From Shimia sp040370365 (GTDB lineage Bacteria > Pseudomonadota > Alphaproteobacteria > Rhodobacterales > Rhodobacteraceae): 64,000 bases of DNA. The translations under genes were made by a program, and so were the position numbers. This document shows, in pieces, positions 26,127 to 35,545 of this stretch (positions within the stretch are counted from its first letter, which is position 1; each line of letters begins with the position of its first letter). The stretch is taken from assembly GCF_040370365.1 (NCBI RefSeq), contig NZ_BAABWQ010000002.1:434001-498000 (forward strand), in the 5' to 3' direction. The notes beneath the pieces are model-generated. The model was not told where the DNA came from, made no database searches, and was given only the letters and a program-made list of their open reading frames with translations.

Positions 26127-27811
26127 TCGACATGAGTGTTCTTAAAATTGACAATGTCTCCAAGAGCTTCGGCGTAGGCACTGCCAAGACCGACGTTCTT
26201 AAAAACATCAACCTGGACGTTCAGGAGGGCGAATTCCTTGTGCTCTTGGGCTTCTCTGGCTCCGGCAAAACCACTCTGATCAACCTTCTGGCAGGCCTAG
26301 AAAAGCCAACCTCTGGTCAGGTCACATTCAAAGACAAACCCATCACCGGCCCCGGCCCAGAACGTGGTGTGATTTTTCAAAGCTACTCGCTGATGCCTTG
26401 GCTCACCGTGAACGGAAATGTCCGGCTCGCGCTGGACAGCGTTTTCCCGAAAATGTCGAAAACTGAGAAAGAACAGAAGGTTGACCACTATATCAAGATG
26501 GTTGGTCTCTCCCACGCCGCAACGCGTCGGCCCGCAGAACTCTCCGGCGGCATGCGGCAAAGGGTGAACGTTGCGCGCGCCCTTGCCATGAACCCCGAGG
26601 TCCTCTTGCTCGATGAGCCCCTGTCTGCGCTCGACGCTTTGACACGTGCCAATCTTGCTGATGAAATCGAAGCAATTTGGAGCACAGAGAAAAAGACCTG
26701 TGTGCTTATCACCAACGACGTAGACGAAGCCATCATTCTGGCTGATCGCATAATCGCTCTAAATCCTGACGGCACTCTTGGCGAAGAGTTCAAAGTAGAC
26801 ATACCGCGCCGCCGAGACCGTATGGAGATGAACCACCATGACGGGTTCAAGACCCTGCGGGCACAAATCACCAAATATCTGATGGATGTAGGGATTGCCG
26901 CGAAGTCGGAAGGGACAAAGATCTTGCCCGACATCACGCCCATTCATGGCGTGCCCTCGGCCGTAAAAGATGCCCAAAAGGGTATGATTGACCACAACTT
27001 TCTAGATTTTTCACAACTTCACAAAGTCTACCCTACTCCCAAAGGCCCCTTGACCGTTGTTGAAGACTTTGACCTCAAAGTTCAGCGCGGTGAATTCATC
27101 TCGTTGATTGGTCACTCTGGCTGTGGCAAGTCAACCGTTTTGACAATGGCAGCAGGTCTGAACCCGATCTCAAAAGGCGGCATTCGGCTGGATGGTCGTC
27201 ATGTCGAAGGTGCCGACCCAGAACGTGCTGTGGTTTTCCAGTCTCCAAACCTTTTCCCCTGGCTTTCCGCGAAGGAAAACGTGGCGATTGGCGTGAACAA
27301 AGTCTACCCAAAGTCCAGCCAAGGCGAACGTCAGGACGTCGTTGAATACTATTTGGAGCGCGTCGGTTTGGCGGACGCCATGGACCGCCCAGCCCACTCA
27401 ATGTCTAATGGCATGAAGCAACGCGTCGGGATTGCGCGCGCTTTTGCACTCAGCCCGAAACTCCTGCTATTGGATGAACCTTTCGGAATGCTCGACAGCC
27501 TCACACGCTGGGAATTGCAGGAAGTTCTGATGGAGGTCTGGGACCGAACCAAAGTAACGGCAATCTGCGTGACACATGATGTGGACGAAGCGATCCTGTT
27601 GGCCGATCGTGTGGTGATGATGACCAACGGTCCACAAGCAACCATTGGCAAAATCGTAGACGTTGATCTCCCACGCCCTCGCACGCGCAAGGCACTTCTT
27701 GAGCATCCCGACTATTATAGCTATCGCCAAGAGGTTCTGGATTTTCTTGAAGAGTATGAGCACGGCGCAACACCCAAAGCCAAGCCTTCAAAGGCCATTG
27801 CCGCGGAATAA
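26123..27811 (+). CDS. Fused double ATPase of nitrate ABC transporter (NrtC/NrtD-like)
   Basis: A 562-residue protein with two nucleotide-binding domains joined by a linker of about 60 residues. NBD1: GFSGSGKTT (43-51), LSGGMRQRV, DEPLSALD; its H-loop reads ITNDVDEA, so the switch His is Asn198. NBD2: GHSGCGKST (330-338), signature MSNGMKQRV (degenerate, as is common in NrtD), DEPFGMLD and an intact THDVDEA with His485. Cyanobacterial NrtC instead joins one ATPase to a binding-protein domain; here both halves are ATPases. The GTG at 26123 overlaps nrtB; an ATG at 26132 is an alternative start. Confidence 0.88.
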   Translation: MIDMSVLKIDNVSKSFGVGTAKTDVLKNINLDVQEGEFLVLLGFSGSGKTTLINLLAGLEKPTSGQVTFKDKPITGPGPERGVIFQSYSLMPWLTVNGNVRLALDSVFPKMSKTEKEQKVDHYIKMVGLSHAATRRPAELSGGMRQRVNVARALAMNPEVLLLDEPLSALDALTRANLADEIEAIWSTEKKTCVLITNDVDEAIILADRIIALNPDGTLGEEFKVDIPRRRDRMEMNHHDGFKTLRAQITKYLMDVGIAAKSEGTKILPDITPIHGVPSAVKDAQKGMIDHNFLDFSQLHKVYPTPKGPLTVVEDFDLKVQRGEFISLIGHSGCGKSTVLTMAAGLNPISKGGIRLDGRHVEGADPERAVVFQSPNLFPWLSAKENVAIGVNKVYPKSSQGERQDVVEYYLERVGLADAMDRPAHSMSNGMKQRVGIARAFALSPKLLLLDEPFGMLDSLTRWELQEVLMEVWDRTKVTAICVTHDVDEAILLADRVVMMTNGPQATIGKIVDVDLPRPRTRKALLEHPDYYSYRQEVLDFLEEYEHGATPKAKPSKAIAAE

Positions 27812-27814
27812 TCC

Positions 27815-29167
27815 ATGCCTCAGAAACTCATCATCATCGGTGCCGGAATGGCTACGGGGCGTGCACTCGAACATCTGTTTGAGATTGCACCCGAAGCCTA
27901 TCAAGTCACGCTCTTCAACGCCGAGCCGCGTGGCACATACAATCGTATAATGCTGTCTCTGGTTTTAACGGGAGACAAGTCATTTGATGACATCCTCACG
28001 CACACAGACGAGTGGTACGAAGAGAAGGGGGGCGTCTGCCGCTTCGGTGAAGAGATCATCAATATTGACCGTTCGTCCAAGACTGTAACCTCGGATACCG
28101 GCGACGTTGTCAATTATGATAAGTTGATTATCGCAACAGGATCAAACCCGTTCATTATTCCCCTGCCCGGTCACGATCTTGAAGGTGTGATCGCCTATCG
28201 CGATCTCGATGATACCAACACTATGATAGCCCTTGGCTCAAAAACCAAAGCCAAAGCTGTCGTTATCGGTGGTGGTTTATTGGGTTTGGAAGCCGCTGCC
28301 GGTCTTGCGATGCGCGGTGTCTCTGTGACCGTCGTTCACATCATGAGCCATCTTATGGAGCGACAACTTGATGAAGCTGCTGGGTCTCTCCTAAGCAAGG
28401 AACTGACGAACAAGGGCATAACAGTGAAATGCGCTGCGAATTCCAAAGAAATTCTTGGAAAGCACGGCCGAGTTAAAGCTCTTCTGTTGGACGATGGCAC
28501 TGAACTTCCCTGTGATTTGTTAGTCATGGCCGTGGGCATACGCCCGTCGGTAGCTTTGGCTGTAGAGGCAGAATTGGCGACCGGACGCGGCATTCTCGTT
28601 GACGACCACATGGTGACATCCGACGCAAGCATCCTGGCGCTTGGCGAATGCGTTGAGCACAATGGAGATGTATTTGGTCTCGTAGCGCCGATTTTCGAAC
28701 AGGCTCAGGTGCTAGCCAAAACGTTGGCTGGGCAAGAAGCACGCTTTGTAAACACCGAAGTTGCGACAAAATTGAAGGTAACCGGCTGTGATTTGTTCTC
28801 TGCTGGCGACTTCTCCTCAAACGACGACCGCGAAGACATTATCTATCACGACCCAGCTCTCGGCGTTTACAAGCGCTTAGTAATTGAGAACAAACGCATT
28901 GTTGGCGCTGTCATGTACGGAGACACCCAAGACGGCACCTGGTTCCACCGTCTGATTACAGGTCGCGATGACATCTCTGCCATGCGGGAAACCCTGATTT
29001 TTGGACCAGCCTATCAAGCGGACGCACCCCCGGACCCCATGTTGGCCGTTACAGCCTCACCGGCTAACGCAGAAATCTGCGGCTGTAGCGGCCCAACCGA
29101 AAGCCCGGACATGAACGCCAAACACGTGAACGAAAGCAATGCGTTGCATGATCGGACTGCCGCATGA
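27815..29167 (+). CDS. NasC-like FAD/NAD(P)H oxidoreductase (NirB N-terminal type)
   Basis: A 450-residue flavoprotein matching the FAD/NAD-binding half of NirB. The first dinucleotide fold is LIIIGAGMATGRALEHL, the second is VVIGGGLLGLEAAAGLAMRG, with GTYNRIMLSLVLTGDKS typical of NirB/NasC. At residues 420-424 a CxC (EICGCSG) begins a BFD-like [2Fe-2S] domain, but the second Cys pair is absent and the protein ends 26 residues later. There is no sirohaem or 4Fe-4S nitrite-reductase half. The best reading is the NADH-dependent electron donor of assimilatory nitrate reductase (as Klebsiella NasC) rather than nitrite reductase. ATGA overlap with nasA supports a partner role. Confidence 0.8.
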   Translation: MPQKLIIIGAGMATGRALEHLFEIAPEAYQVTLFNAEPRGTYNRIMLSLVLTGDKSFDDILTHTDEWYEEKGGVCRFGEEIINIDRSSKTVTSDTGDVVNYDKLIIATGSNPFIIPLPGHDLEGVIAYRDLDDTNTMIALGSKTKAKAVVIGGGLLGLEAAAGLAMRGVSVTVVHIMSHLMERQLDEAAGSLLSKELTNKGITVKCAANSKEILGKHGRVKALLLDDGTELPCDLLVMAVGIRPSVALAVEAELATGRGILVDDHMVTSDASILALGECVEHNGDVFGLVAPIFEQAQVLAKTLAGQEARFVNTEVATKLKVTGCDLFSAGDFSSNDDREDIIYHDPALGVYKRLVIENKRIVGAVMYGDTQDGTWFHRLITGRDDISAMRETLIFGPAYQADAPPDPMLAVTASPANAEICGCSGPTESPDMNAKHVNESNALHDRTAA

Positions 29168-31788
29168 GTAAAACCATCTCTACAACTTGCCCTTACTGCG
29201 GAACCGGTTGCGGTGTTCTTGTTACGCCACAAGTCAATGGTGAAGTCAAAGTCGAAGGCGACAGAAAACACCCCGCCAACTTCGGGCGATTGTGTTCCAA
29301 AGGCTCGGCATTAGGAGAGACAACGAACCTTGAAGGGCGATTGCTGACTCCCCAGATTGGGCACATCCCAGCCACTTGGGACAACGCGTTGGACTTAGTT
29401 GCCGAAAAATTCCGTGCTGCCGTCGCAGAATATGGCACAGATTCCGTCGCGTTCTATGTCTCCGGACAACTGCTCACAGAGGACTACTATGTCGCCAACA
29501 AATTGATCAAAGGGTACCTTGGAACTGCTAACATCGACACAAACTCTCGCCTTTGTATGGCCTCCACCGTTGCGGGGCACAAGCGAGCCTTTGGAACCGA
29601 CACCGTACCAGGCAACTACGACGATCTTGAACAAGCCGATTTAGTTGTTTTAACAGGATCAAACCTCGCTTGGTGCCATCCTGTTTTATATCAACGCATC
29701 GCCGCTGCAAAGGCCACCCGACCATCAATGAAAGTTGTGGTAGTGGATCCTAGACGCACAGCGACGTGCGACATAGCAGACCTACATTTACCCCTACGTC
29801 CAGGAACAGATATCGCGCTATTCAACCACCTTTTGGCGCAGGCACATGAACACGGAGCCGTAGACAGCCTCTTTGTAAGGGAACATGTATCAGGCTTTGA
29901 CGCTGCTTTGGACACGGCCAGTTCCACAGATGTTGCTGTCACAGGACTTTCAGACGAGGAAACACGCGCCTTCGTTTCATTGTGGCTCGCCAGTGAGAAG
30001 GTGGTCACGGTTTTTAGTCAAGGCGTCAATCAATCCGATCACGGCACCGACAAAGTTAACAGCATTATCAACTGCCATTTGGCAACCGGGCGCATAGGGA
30101 AACCTGGGATGGGGCCATTTTCTGTTACCGGACAGCCAAACGCGATGGGAGGTCGTGAAGTCGGGGGCCTAGCAAACATGCTGGCAAGCCATTTGGACAT
30201 CGAAAATGAAGGGCACCGAGATCTGGTTCAGGGGTTTTGGCAATCACCAACAATTCCAAAGAACGCAGGCCTGAAGGCTGTTGATCTGTTCCAAGCGGTA
30301 AATGAGGGAAAGATCAAGGCTCTGTGGGTGATGTGCACCAATCCTGCGGTGAGCATGCCCGATGCGGCCTTTGTGCGTAAAGCGATTTCGAATTGCGATT
30401 TTGTGGTAGTATCCGACATGTTCGCGAGTACGGACACTGCCAAATTGGCTGATGTGGTGCTACCCGCTACAGGTTGGGGTGAAAAGACAGGTACCGTCAC
30501 GAATTCAGACCGGACAATCAGTCGCCAACGGGCGTTTCTTACGCCTCCGGGCGAGGCGCGTCACGATTGGCAAATCATTTGTGATGTCGCCAAAAGGCTC
30601 GGGTTTGAAAACGGGTTTGACTTTGACTCACCAGCCCAAATTTTCCGCGAACATGCCGCGTTGTCTGGCCTTGCATCTGACCAAGGAAAAGACTTCGATA
30701 TCTCTGGTCTCGCCGGCGTTTCAGATGAAGACTATGAGAGTTTCACGCCCACGAGATGGCCAGTATCTGCAAACGGAAGAACCAAAGATCGATTTTTTGC
30801 CGACGGTGAGTTCTTCACGTCTAGCGGACGCGCAAATATGCTTTCTGTTTCGCAACCGGAAACAACGATCCACGAAACGAACACCCCATTCAGATTGAAT
30901 ACGGGACGTGTGCGCGATCAATGGCACACGATGTCTCGGACTGCAAAATCGGCCCGTTTAAACCAGCACTATGGCGAACCGTTCCTCGAGATTCATCCGG
31001 AGGACGCGATGTCGTTGGGGCTCCGCCCCGCTGATCTGGCAGTTGTCGAAAATACATTCGGCAGAAATGTTTTAAGGGTTCTCGTTACGGATCGCGTATT
31101 GGTAGGGGATGTTTTTGCACCGATTCACTGGACCGCACAACATGCGTCGAACGCACGGATTTCAGATGTGGTTGCGCCTGCGACCGATCCAGTTTCTGGC
31201 CAACCTGACAGCAAAGCTGCAAAAGTCGCGATACGCCCGTTCGCTCCAAAATGGTATGGTCTTCTGGTGTCTCATAAAGAGTTATCGCCAAGCACAAGCT
31301 ACTGGGCGAAGTCCCAGACAACTACCGGATGGCAAATCGAGATCGCTCACGACACAGTTCCAAAGTGCTGGGAAACTTTCGCGCGTGACGCCTTTGATGC
31401 ACCAGACGCTGACGTGTCGAGCGTTTTGGACGCGGCCAAAAACCATGCACGTGTCGCACTGCATACTGGAGGTCAATTGATTGGTGCACTGTATACCAGT
31501 GATCGACCAGTGTCTGTATCGCGCGAGTTTACAACCTCGTTGATCGGAACAAACAGACCCGGTGCATTGCACGGAAGGCCCAGCGTGGACCAACCAGATC
31601 CGGGCCCAACGGTATGTGCATGTTTTAACATTGGCGCCAACACCATTTTGGACGCTATTCGAACGCAAGATTTATTGTCTGTCCAAGCAATCGGCAAAGC
31701 ACTCTCAGCAGGAACCAATTGCGGTTCCTGCAAGCCAGAATTGGCTGCGCTCCTAAATGGTGCTCGAGGTCGCGCTGCGGCTGAATAA
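29164..31788 (+). CDS. nasA: Assimilatory nitrate reductase catalytic subunit NasA
   Basis: An 874-residue molybdopterin (Mo-bis-MGD) enzyme that reduces nitrate to nitrite in the cytoplasm. The N-terminal 4Fe-4S motif is CPYCGTGCGV with the fourth Cys in LCSKGSAL. The Mo/MGD core includes SRLCMASTVAGHKRAFGTD and GPFSVTGQPNAMGGREVGGL, followed by the molydopterin dinucleotide-binding domain (LNTGRVRDQWHTMSRT). The last 60 residues carry a BFD-like [2Fe-2S] domain (TVCACFN then GTNCGSCKPELA), which receives electrons from the NasC-like protein encoded just upstream. Base composition looks more AT-rich here than in the flanking ure and bio genes. Confidence 0.95.
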   Translation: MSKTISTTCPYCGTGCGVLVTPQVNGEVKVEGDRKHPANFGRLCSKGSALGETTNLEGRLLTPQIGHIPATWDNALDLVAEKFRAAVAEYGTDSVAFYVSGQLLTEDYYVANKLIKGYLGTANIDTNSRLCMASTVAGHKRAFGTDTVPGNYDDLEQADLVVLTGSNLAWCHPVLYQRIAAAKATRPSMKVVVVDPRRTATCDIADLHLPLRPGTDIALFNHLLAQAHEHGAVDSLFVREHVSGFDAALDTASSTDVAVTGLSDEETRAFVSLWLASEKVVTVFSQGVNQSDHGTDKVNSIINCHLATGRIGKPGMGPFSVTGQPNAMGGREVGGLANMLASHLDIENEGHRDLVQGFWQSPTIPKNAGLKAVDLFQAVNEGKIKALWVMCTNPAVSMPDAAFVRKAISNCDFVVVSDMFASTDTAKLADVVLPATGWGEKTGTVTNSDRTISRQRAFLTPPGEARHDWQIICDVAKRLGFENGFDFDSPAQIFREHAALSGLASDQGKDFDISGLAGVSDEDYESFTPTRWPVSANGRTKDRFFADGEFFTSSGRANMLSVSQPETTIHETNTPFRLNTGRVRDQWHTMSRTAKSARLNQHYGEPFLEIHPEDAMSLGLRPADLAVVENTFGRNVLRVLVTDRVLVGDVFAPIHWTAQHASNARISDVVAPATDPVSGQPDSKAAKVAIRPFAPKWYGLLVSHKELSPSTSYWAKSQTTTGWQIEIAHDTVPKCWETFARDAFDAPDADVSSVLDAAKNHARVALHTGGQLIGALYTSDRPVSVSREFTTSLIGTNRPGALHGRPSVDQPDPGPTVCACFNIGANTILDAIRTQDLLSVQAIGKALSAGTNCGSCKPELAALLNGARGRAAAE

Positions 31789-32167
31789 ATCAACCTCGCC
31801 AGTCTTTCTACAAAGCAGGAAGACAAGCCGCCAAGTCGGCTTCACGCCAACAATCGTTCTTTTTGCGTGAGTCGGTGACGAAATTCTCATAGAGTTGCCG
31901 CTACGTCAGTCGCTCCGAATTAAGAAAAAAGCGCGTCCAAAACTACGTATCGCAAAAACCCAATCTGGTTACGGATCATACAAAAGCGACAAAAATGTCG
32001 GTTTCAAAGCGCGACACGACGCTTTATGGACAAATTGGTCAACACGTTGTGGCGTTCGACTGAGGAAAAAAGAAACTTGTTCGCTCGTTCAAATTTTTTC
32101 TTGCTTTGTGACGCTCACGAACCGCAGCATGTGAAAAAAACTACAAAACCAACATGGGAGTATCCTG
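31789..32167. other. 379-bp intergenic region after nasA
   Basis: No convincing gene. A small stem AAGCCG/CGGCTT (31825-31842) lies near the nasA stop but lacks a T-run. A 5-bp stem CGACA/TGTCG (31987-32000) is also seen. The right part is AT-rich and probably holds the promoter of the following ABC operon; I cannot point to a definite -35/-10 pair. A GGGAG lies 6-10 bases before the ATG at 32168. Confidence 0.5.
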
Positions 32168-33751
32168 ATGAATGACGAACTGAAGTACTTGAGCCGACAA
32201 ACCGCTTTGGGCAGCTTGTCCCGCCGTAAGTTCCTTGGTCGCGCTGGGGCATTGGGTGTCTCCGCAGCAGCCGCAAGCACGATGCTTTCGAGCGCGGTAC
32301 ATGCTGCTGGTGCGCAGAAGGGCGGTACTTTGCGGATTGGTCTGCAAGGTGGCTCGACAACTGACAGTCTGGATCCAGCGCTGGCGGCAAACACAGTCGC
32401 AGTAAACGTCATCCGACTTTGGGGCGAGCCACTCGTAGAGCTCACTGACGATGGTGGCCTGCAAGGTAAAGTCGCTGAGAGCTTCGAAGCTTCGGCTGAC
32501 GCCAAGACCTGGACCTTCACCGTCCGTAGTGGCATCACATTCTCCAATGGCCAGAGCGTGACCGCCGCAGACGTTGCAGCCACTCTGGAGCGCCACTCCG
32601 GAGAAGAAACCAAATCGGGTGCTCTTGGCCTGTTGCGAGACATCAAAGATATACGTGTCGACGGCAGCAATGTGGTCATTGAACTTGGTAATGCGAACGC
32701 TGATCTGCCTTACTTGATGACAGACTACCACTTGGCGATTCAGCCGAATGGCGGCAAGGACGCCCCTGATGCCGCAATCGGCACCGGCCCCTACGTCATG
32801 AAAGCAATTGATATGGGTGTTCGGTTTGTCGCCGAGAAAAACCCAAATTACTGGGGTGATCTAGGCAACGCCGAAACCATTGAACTCTTGGTTATCAACG
32901 ACAACACAGCTCGCGTCGCTGCGCTGCAATCAGGACAAGTCGACATCATCGACCGGGTTCCACCACGTACAGCAGGTCTCGTAGCGCGCGCACCCGGCAT
33001 CACAGTGGCATCAACCGCCGGTCCTGGCCACTATGTATTTATTGGGCACACAGACACTGCGCCTTTTGACAATCCAGATCTAATGATGGCTCTGAAATAT
33101 GGTATTGACCGTGAAGAAATGGTCGACAAGATCCTCTTCGGCTATGGTTCGGTTGGCAACGACTCTCCAATCAACGCGGCATATCCGATGTTCAGCCAGT
33201 TGGAGCAGCGTCAGTACGACCCCGAAAAAGCCGCAGAACACTTTAAGAAGTCTGGCCATTCCGGTTCCATTCTTCTCCGCACGTCTGATAACTCGTTCCC
33301 GGGCGCACCTGATGCAGCCGCGCTGCTGCAACAATCTTTGAAAGCAGCAGGCATCGAACTGGAAATCAAACGTGAACCGAACGATGGTTACTGGTCTGAA
33401 GTCTGGAACAACAAGCCATTCTGCACCAGCTATTGGGGTGGCCGTTCCACCCAAGACCAGATGTTCAGCACCGCGTACCTGTCAAGCGCCGACTGGAACG
33501 ACACTCGCTTCAAGAACGATCAGTTCGATCAGCTTTTGATCGCCGCTAGGGGTGAACTGGATCTGGCGAAACGCACGCAGATGTATGCCGATATGGCGAC
33601 ACTGGTTCACAACCAATCGGGTTTGATCTGTCCTATGTTCAACGATTGGGTGGACGCTTATAGTGATCGCCTTGGCGGATGGGTCGAAGGCGTCTCTGGT
33701 TTCTCTGTTATGAACGGCTACGCAGCTACGCGTATGTGGGTGACAGGCTGA
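32168..33751 (+). CDS. Tat-exported ABC substrate-binding protein, family 5
   Basis: A 527-residue DppA/OppA-type binding protein. The N terminus has a twin-arginine signal (LSRRKFLGRAGALGVSAAAA, residues 17-36) and probable cleavage after HAAG, so it folds before export. Family-5 features follow: LDPALAANTVAVNVIRLWGEPL, ESFEASADAKTWTFTVRSG, and TFSNGQSVTAADVAATLER. It leads an operon with two permeases and a double ATPase. Use of Tat rather than Sec, as in the first ABC system of this window, is a real difference. The ligand is unknown. Confidence 0.93.
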   Translation: MNDELKYLSRQTALGSLSRRKFLGRAGALGVSAAAASTMLSSAVHAAGAQKGGTLRIGLQGGSTTDSLDPALAANTVAVNVIRLWGEPLVELTDDGGLQGKVAESFEASADAKTWTFTVRSGITFSNGQSVTAADVAATLERHSGEETKSGALGLLRDIKDIRVDGSNVVIELGNANADLPYLMTDYHLAIQPNGGKDAPDAAIGTGPYVMKAIDMGVRFVAEKNPNYWGDLGNAETIELLVINDNTARVAALQSGQVDIIDRVPPRTAGLVARAPGITVASTAGPGHYVFIGHTDTAPFDNPDLMMALKYGIDREEMVDKILFGYGSVGNDSPINAAYPMFSQLEQRQYDPEKAAEHFKKSGHSGSILLRTSDNSFPGAPDAAALLQQSLKAAGIELEIKREPNDGYWSEVWNNKPFCTSYWGGRSTQDQMFSTAYLSSADWNDTRFKNDQFDQLLIAARGELDLAKRTQMYADMATLVHNQSGLICPMFNDWVDAYSDRLGGWVEGVSGFSVMNGYAATRMWVTG

Positions 33752-33752
33752 T

Positions 33753-34712
33753 ATGTCGCTCCTTGTAAAACTACTGACCCAGCGCATCGCGCTGGGTCTG
33801 CTTCTCCTGTTCTTCGTCTCGATCCTGATTTTCGCAGGCACGATGATCTTACCTGGAGACGTCGCCCAGCAGATCCTGGGGCAATCCGCGACACCTGAAG
33901 CTTTGGCGAACTTACGCGAAGAGCTCGGTGTCAACACCCCCCCGATAGAACGATATCTAGACTGGCTTGGGGGCTTGGTGACTGGCGATCTCGGCACCGC
34001 ACTCACATCTGGGCAAAACATCAATCAAGCGATCGGACAGCGGTTAGAAAACACACTTTTCCTCGCTTTTTGGGCCGCAGTCATTGCTGTGCCTTTTGCG
34101 ATTTTTTTAGGTTTGCTTGCTGTACGTTTTCGCGAACGGCTACCTGACAAGCTTATCTCTGCTACAACGTTGACAACTATTTCGATGCCCGAATTCGTTA
34201 TCGGTTACATTCTGATGTTTATCATCGGCGTGAAACTGGCATGGTTTCCGCCAACCGCTGTGGGGTATCGGCCTGAGGCAGACTTGTTGACACGGCTCAA
34301 TTCGGTCGCGCTTCCGATCATGGTTCTGACTCTTGTGGTCCTCGCTCACATGATGCGTATGACCCGCGCCGCAATTTTGAATGTGATGCAGTCTGCCTAT
34401 ATCGAAACCGCTGAATTGAAGGGTCTAAGCAGTTTTACTGTAATCCGTAAACACGCGTTCCCGAATGCAATTTCTCCGGTGGTAAACGTGGTGATGCTCA
34501 ACCTTGCTTATCTGGTGGTTGGGGTCGTTGTTGTCGAAATTGTCTTCAGTTACCCGGGCATGGGCGGCTACTTGGTGGATCACGTGACCAAACGCGATAT
34601 CCCCGTAGTACAAGCGTGCGGTGTCATATTTGCTGCAATCTACATCGGGCTCAACATGATCGCTGACATCGTTTCGATCTTGGCAAACCCACGCATCAGA
34701 CATCCGAAGTAA
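33753..34712 (+). CDS. ABC importer permease, DppB type (second system)
   Basis: A 319-residue inner-membrane protein with six predicted helices. It has the DppB-type ILPGDVAQQILGQSATPEAL and the EAA loop TAELKGLSSFTVIRKHAFPN. It begins one base after the stop codon of the binding-protein gene and is followed after 11 bp by the second permease. Confidence 0.94.
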   Translation: MSLLVKLLTQRIALGLLLLFFVSILIFAGTMILPGDVAQQILGQSATPEALANLREELGVNTPPIERYLDWLGGLVTGDLGTALTSGQNINQAIGQRLENTLFLAFWAAVIAVPFAIFLGLLAVRFRERLPDKLISATTLTTISMPEFVIGYILMFIIGVKLAWFPPTAVGYRPEADLLTRLNSVALPIMVLTLVVLAHMMRMTRAAILNVMQSAYIETAELKGLSSFTVIRKHAFPNAISPVVNVVMLNLAYLVVGVVVVEIVFSYPGMGGYLVDHVTKRDIPVVQACGVIFAAIYIGLNMIADIVSILANPRIRHPK

Positions 34713-34723
34713 GGGAAAAAACA

Positions 34724-35545
34724 ATGTTAAAGAACATTCCCATTGCTGCGTTTTTGGGGCTGGGAGCAACAGCTACACTGTTTCTGCTGGCAATTTTCGC
34801 ACCACTAATCGCACCCTATGGATATGATGAAGTTGTCTCAAATAGCTTCTGGGACCCGTCGAGCTCGGAACACCTGCTTGGCACAGACAGCATCGGCCGA
34901 GATCTACTGAGTCGAATGATCTTCGGCTTGCGAACAACAATTTGGATTGCCACTTTGGCCACCTTGCTGAGCTTCATAACCGGCTCTGTTTTGGGCTTCC
35001 TGGCCGCTGTTGTTGGTGGTTGGGTCGATCAGGCCTTATCACGCTTTGTCGATCTTGTGATGTCGATTCCGTCACTGATCCTTGCACTGGTCATCCTTTC
35101 GGTGACGCCAGTCACAATAGGCGTGCTTATTCTCATAATGGGCCTTTTGGACGCCACACGTGTCTACCGTTTGGCCCGCGCTGTGGCGGTAGATATCAAT
35201 GTAATGGACTACGTGGAAGCCGCCAAGCTACGGGGCGAAGGACGTATTTGGATCATTTTCCGTGAAATTCTACCCAACGCGTTGTCGCCACTCGTAGCTG
35301 AGATGGGACTACGTTTCATCTTTATGGTACTCTTCATCTCAACCTTGTCATTCTTAGGACTCGGCATCCAGCCACCTGCGGCAGATCTTGGCGGCATGGT
35401 CCGTGAGAATTCCGAAGGTTTGACCTATGGCATTGGCGCAGCGCTATATCCAGCACTCACCATCGCCATACTTGCCATTTCTGTAAACCTTGTGGCTGAT
35501 TGGGTTTTGAACCGCACCACCTCATTGAAAGGAGGCCGCGGATGA
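34724..35545 (+). CDS. ABC importer permease, DppC type (second system)
   Basis: A 273-residue permease with the DppC motif LLGTDSIGRDLLSRMIFGLRT, the EAA loop EAAKLRGEGRIWIIFREILPN, and FLGLGIQPPAADLGGMV. AAGGGAAAAAACA precedes the ATG. The stop codon overlaps the ATPase start (ATGA). Confidence 0.94.
   Translation: MLKNIPIAAFLGLGATATLFLLAIFAPLIAPYGYDEVVSNSFWDPSSSEHLLGTDSIGRDLLSRMIFGLRTTIWIATLATLLSFITGSVLGFLAAVVGGWVDQALSRFVDLVMSIPSLILALVILSVTPVTIGVLILIMGLLDATRVYRLARAVAVDINVMDYVEAAKLRGEGRIWIIFREILPNALSPLVAEMGLRFIFMVLFISTLSFLGLGIQPPAADLGGMVRENSEGLTYGIGAALYPALTIAILAISVNLVADWVLNRTTSLKGGRG

Noticed and set aside
27815..29167. Calling this gene nirB
   Set aside because: The sirohaem/4Fe-4S half is missing entirely and no frameshifted remainder follows; nasA begins at once.
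31895..32134. 79-codon ORF between nasA and the second ABC operon
   Set aside because: No Shine-Dalgarno, no recognisable pattern, basic random-looking composition in an AT-rich promoter region.
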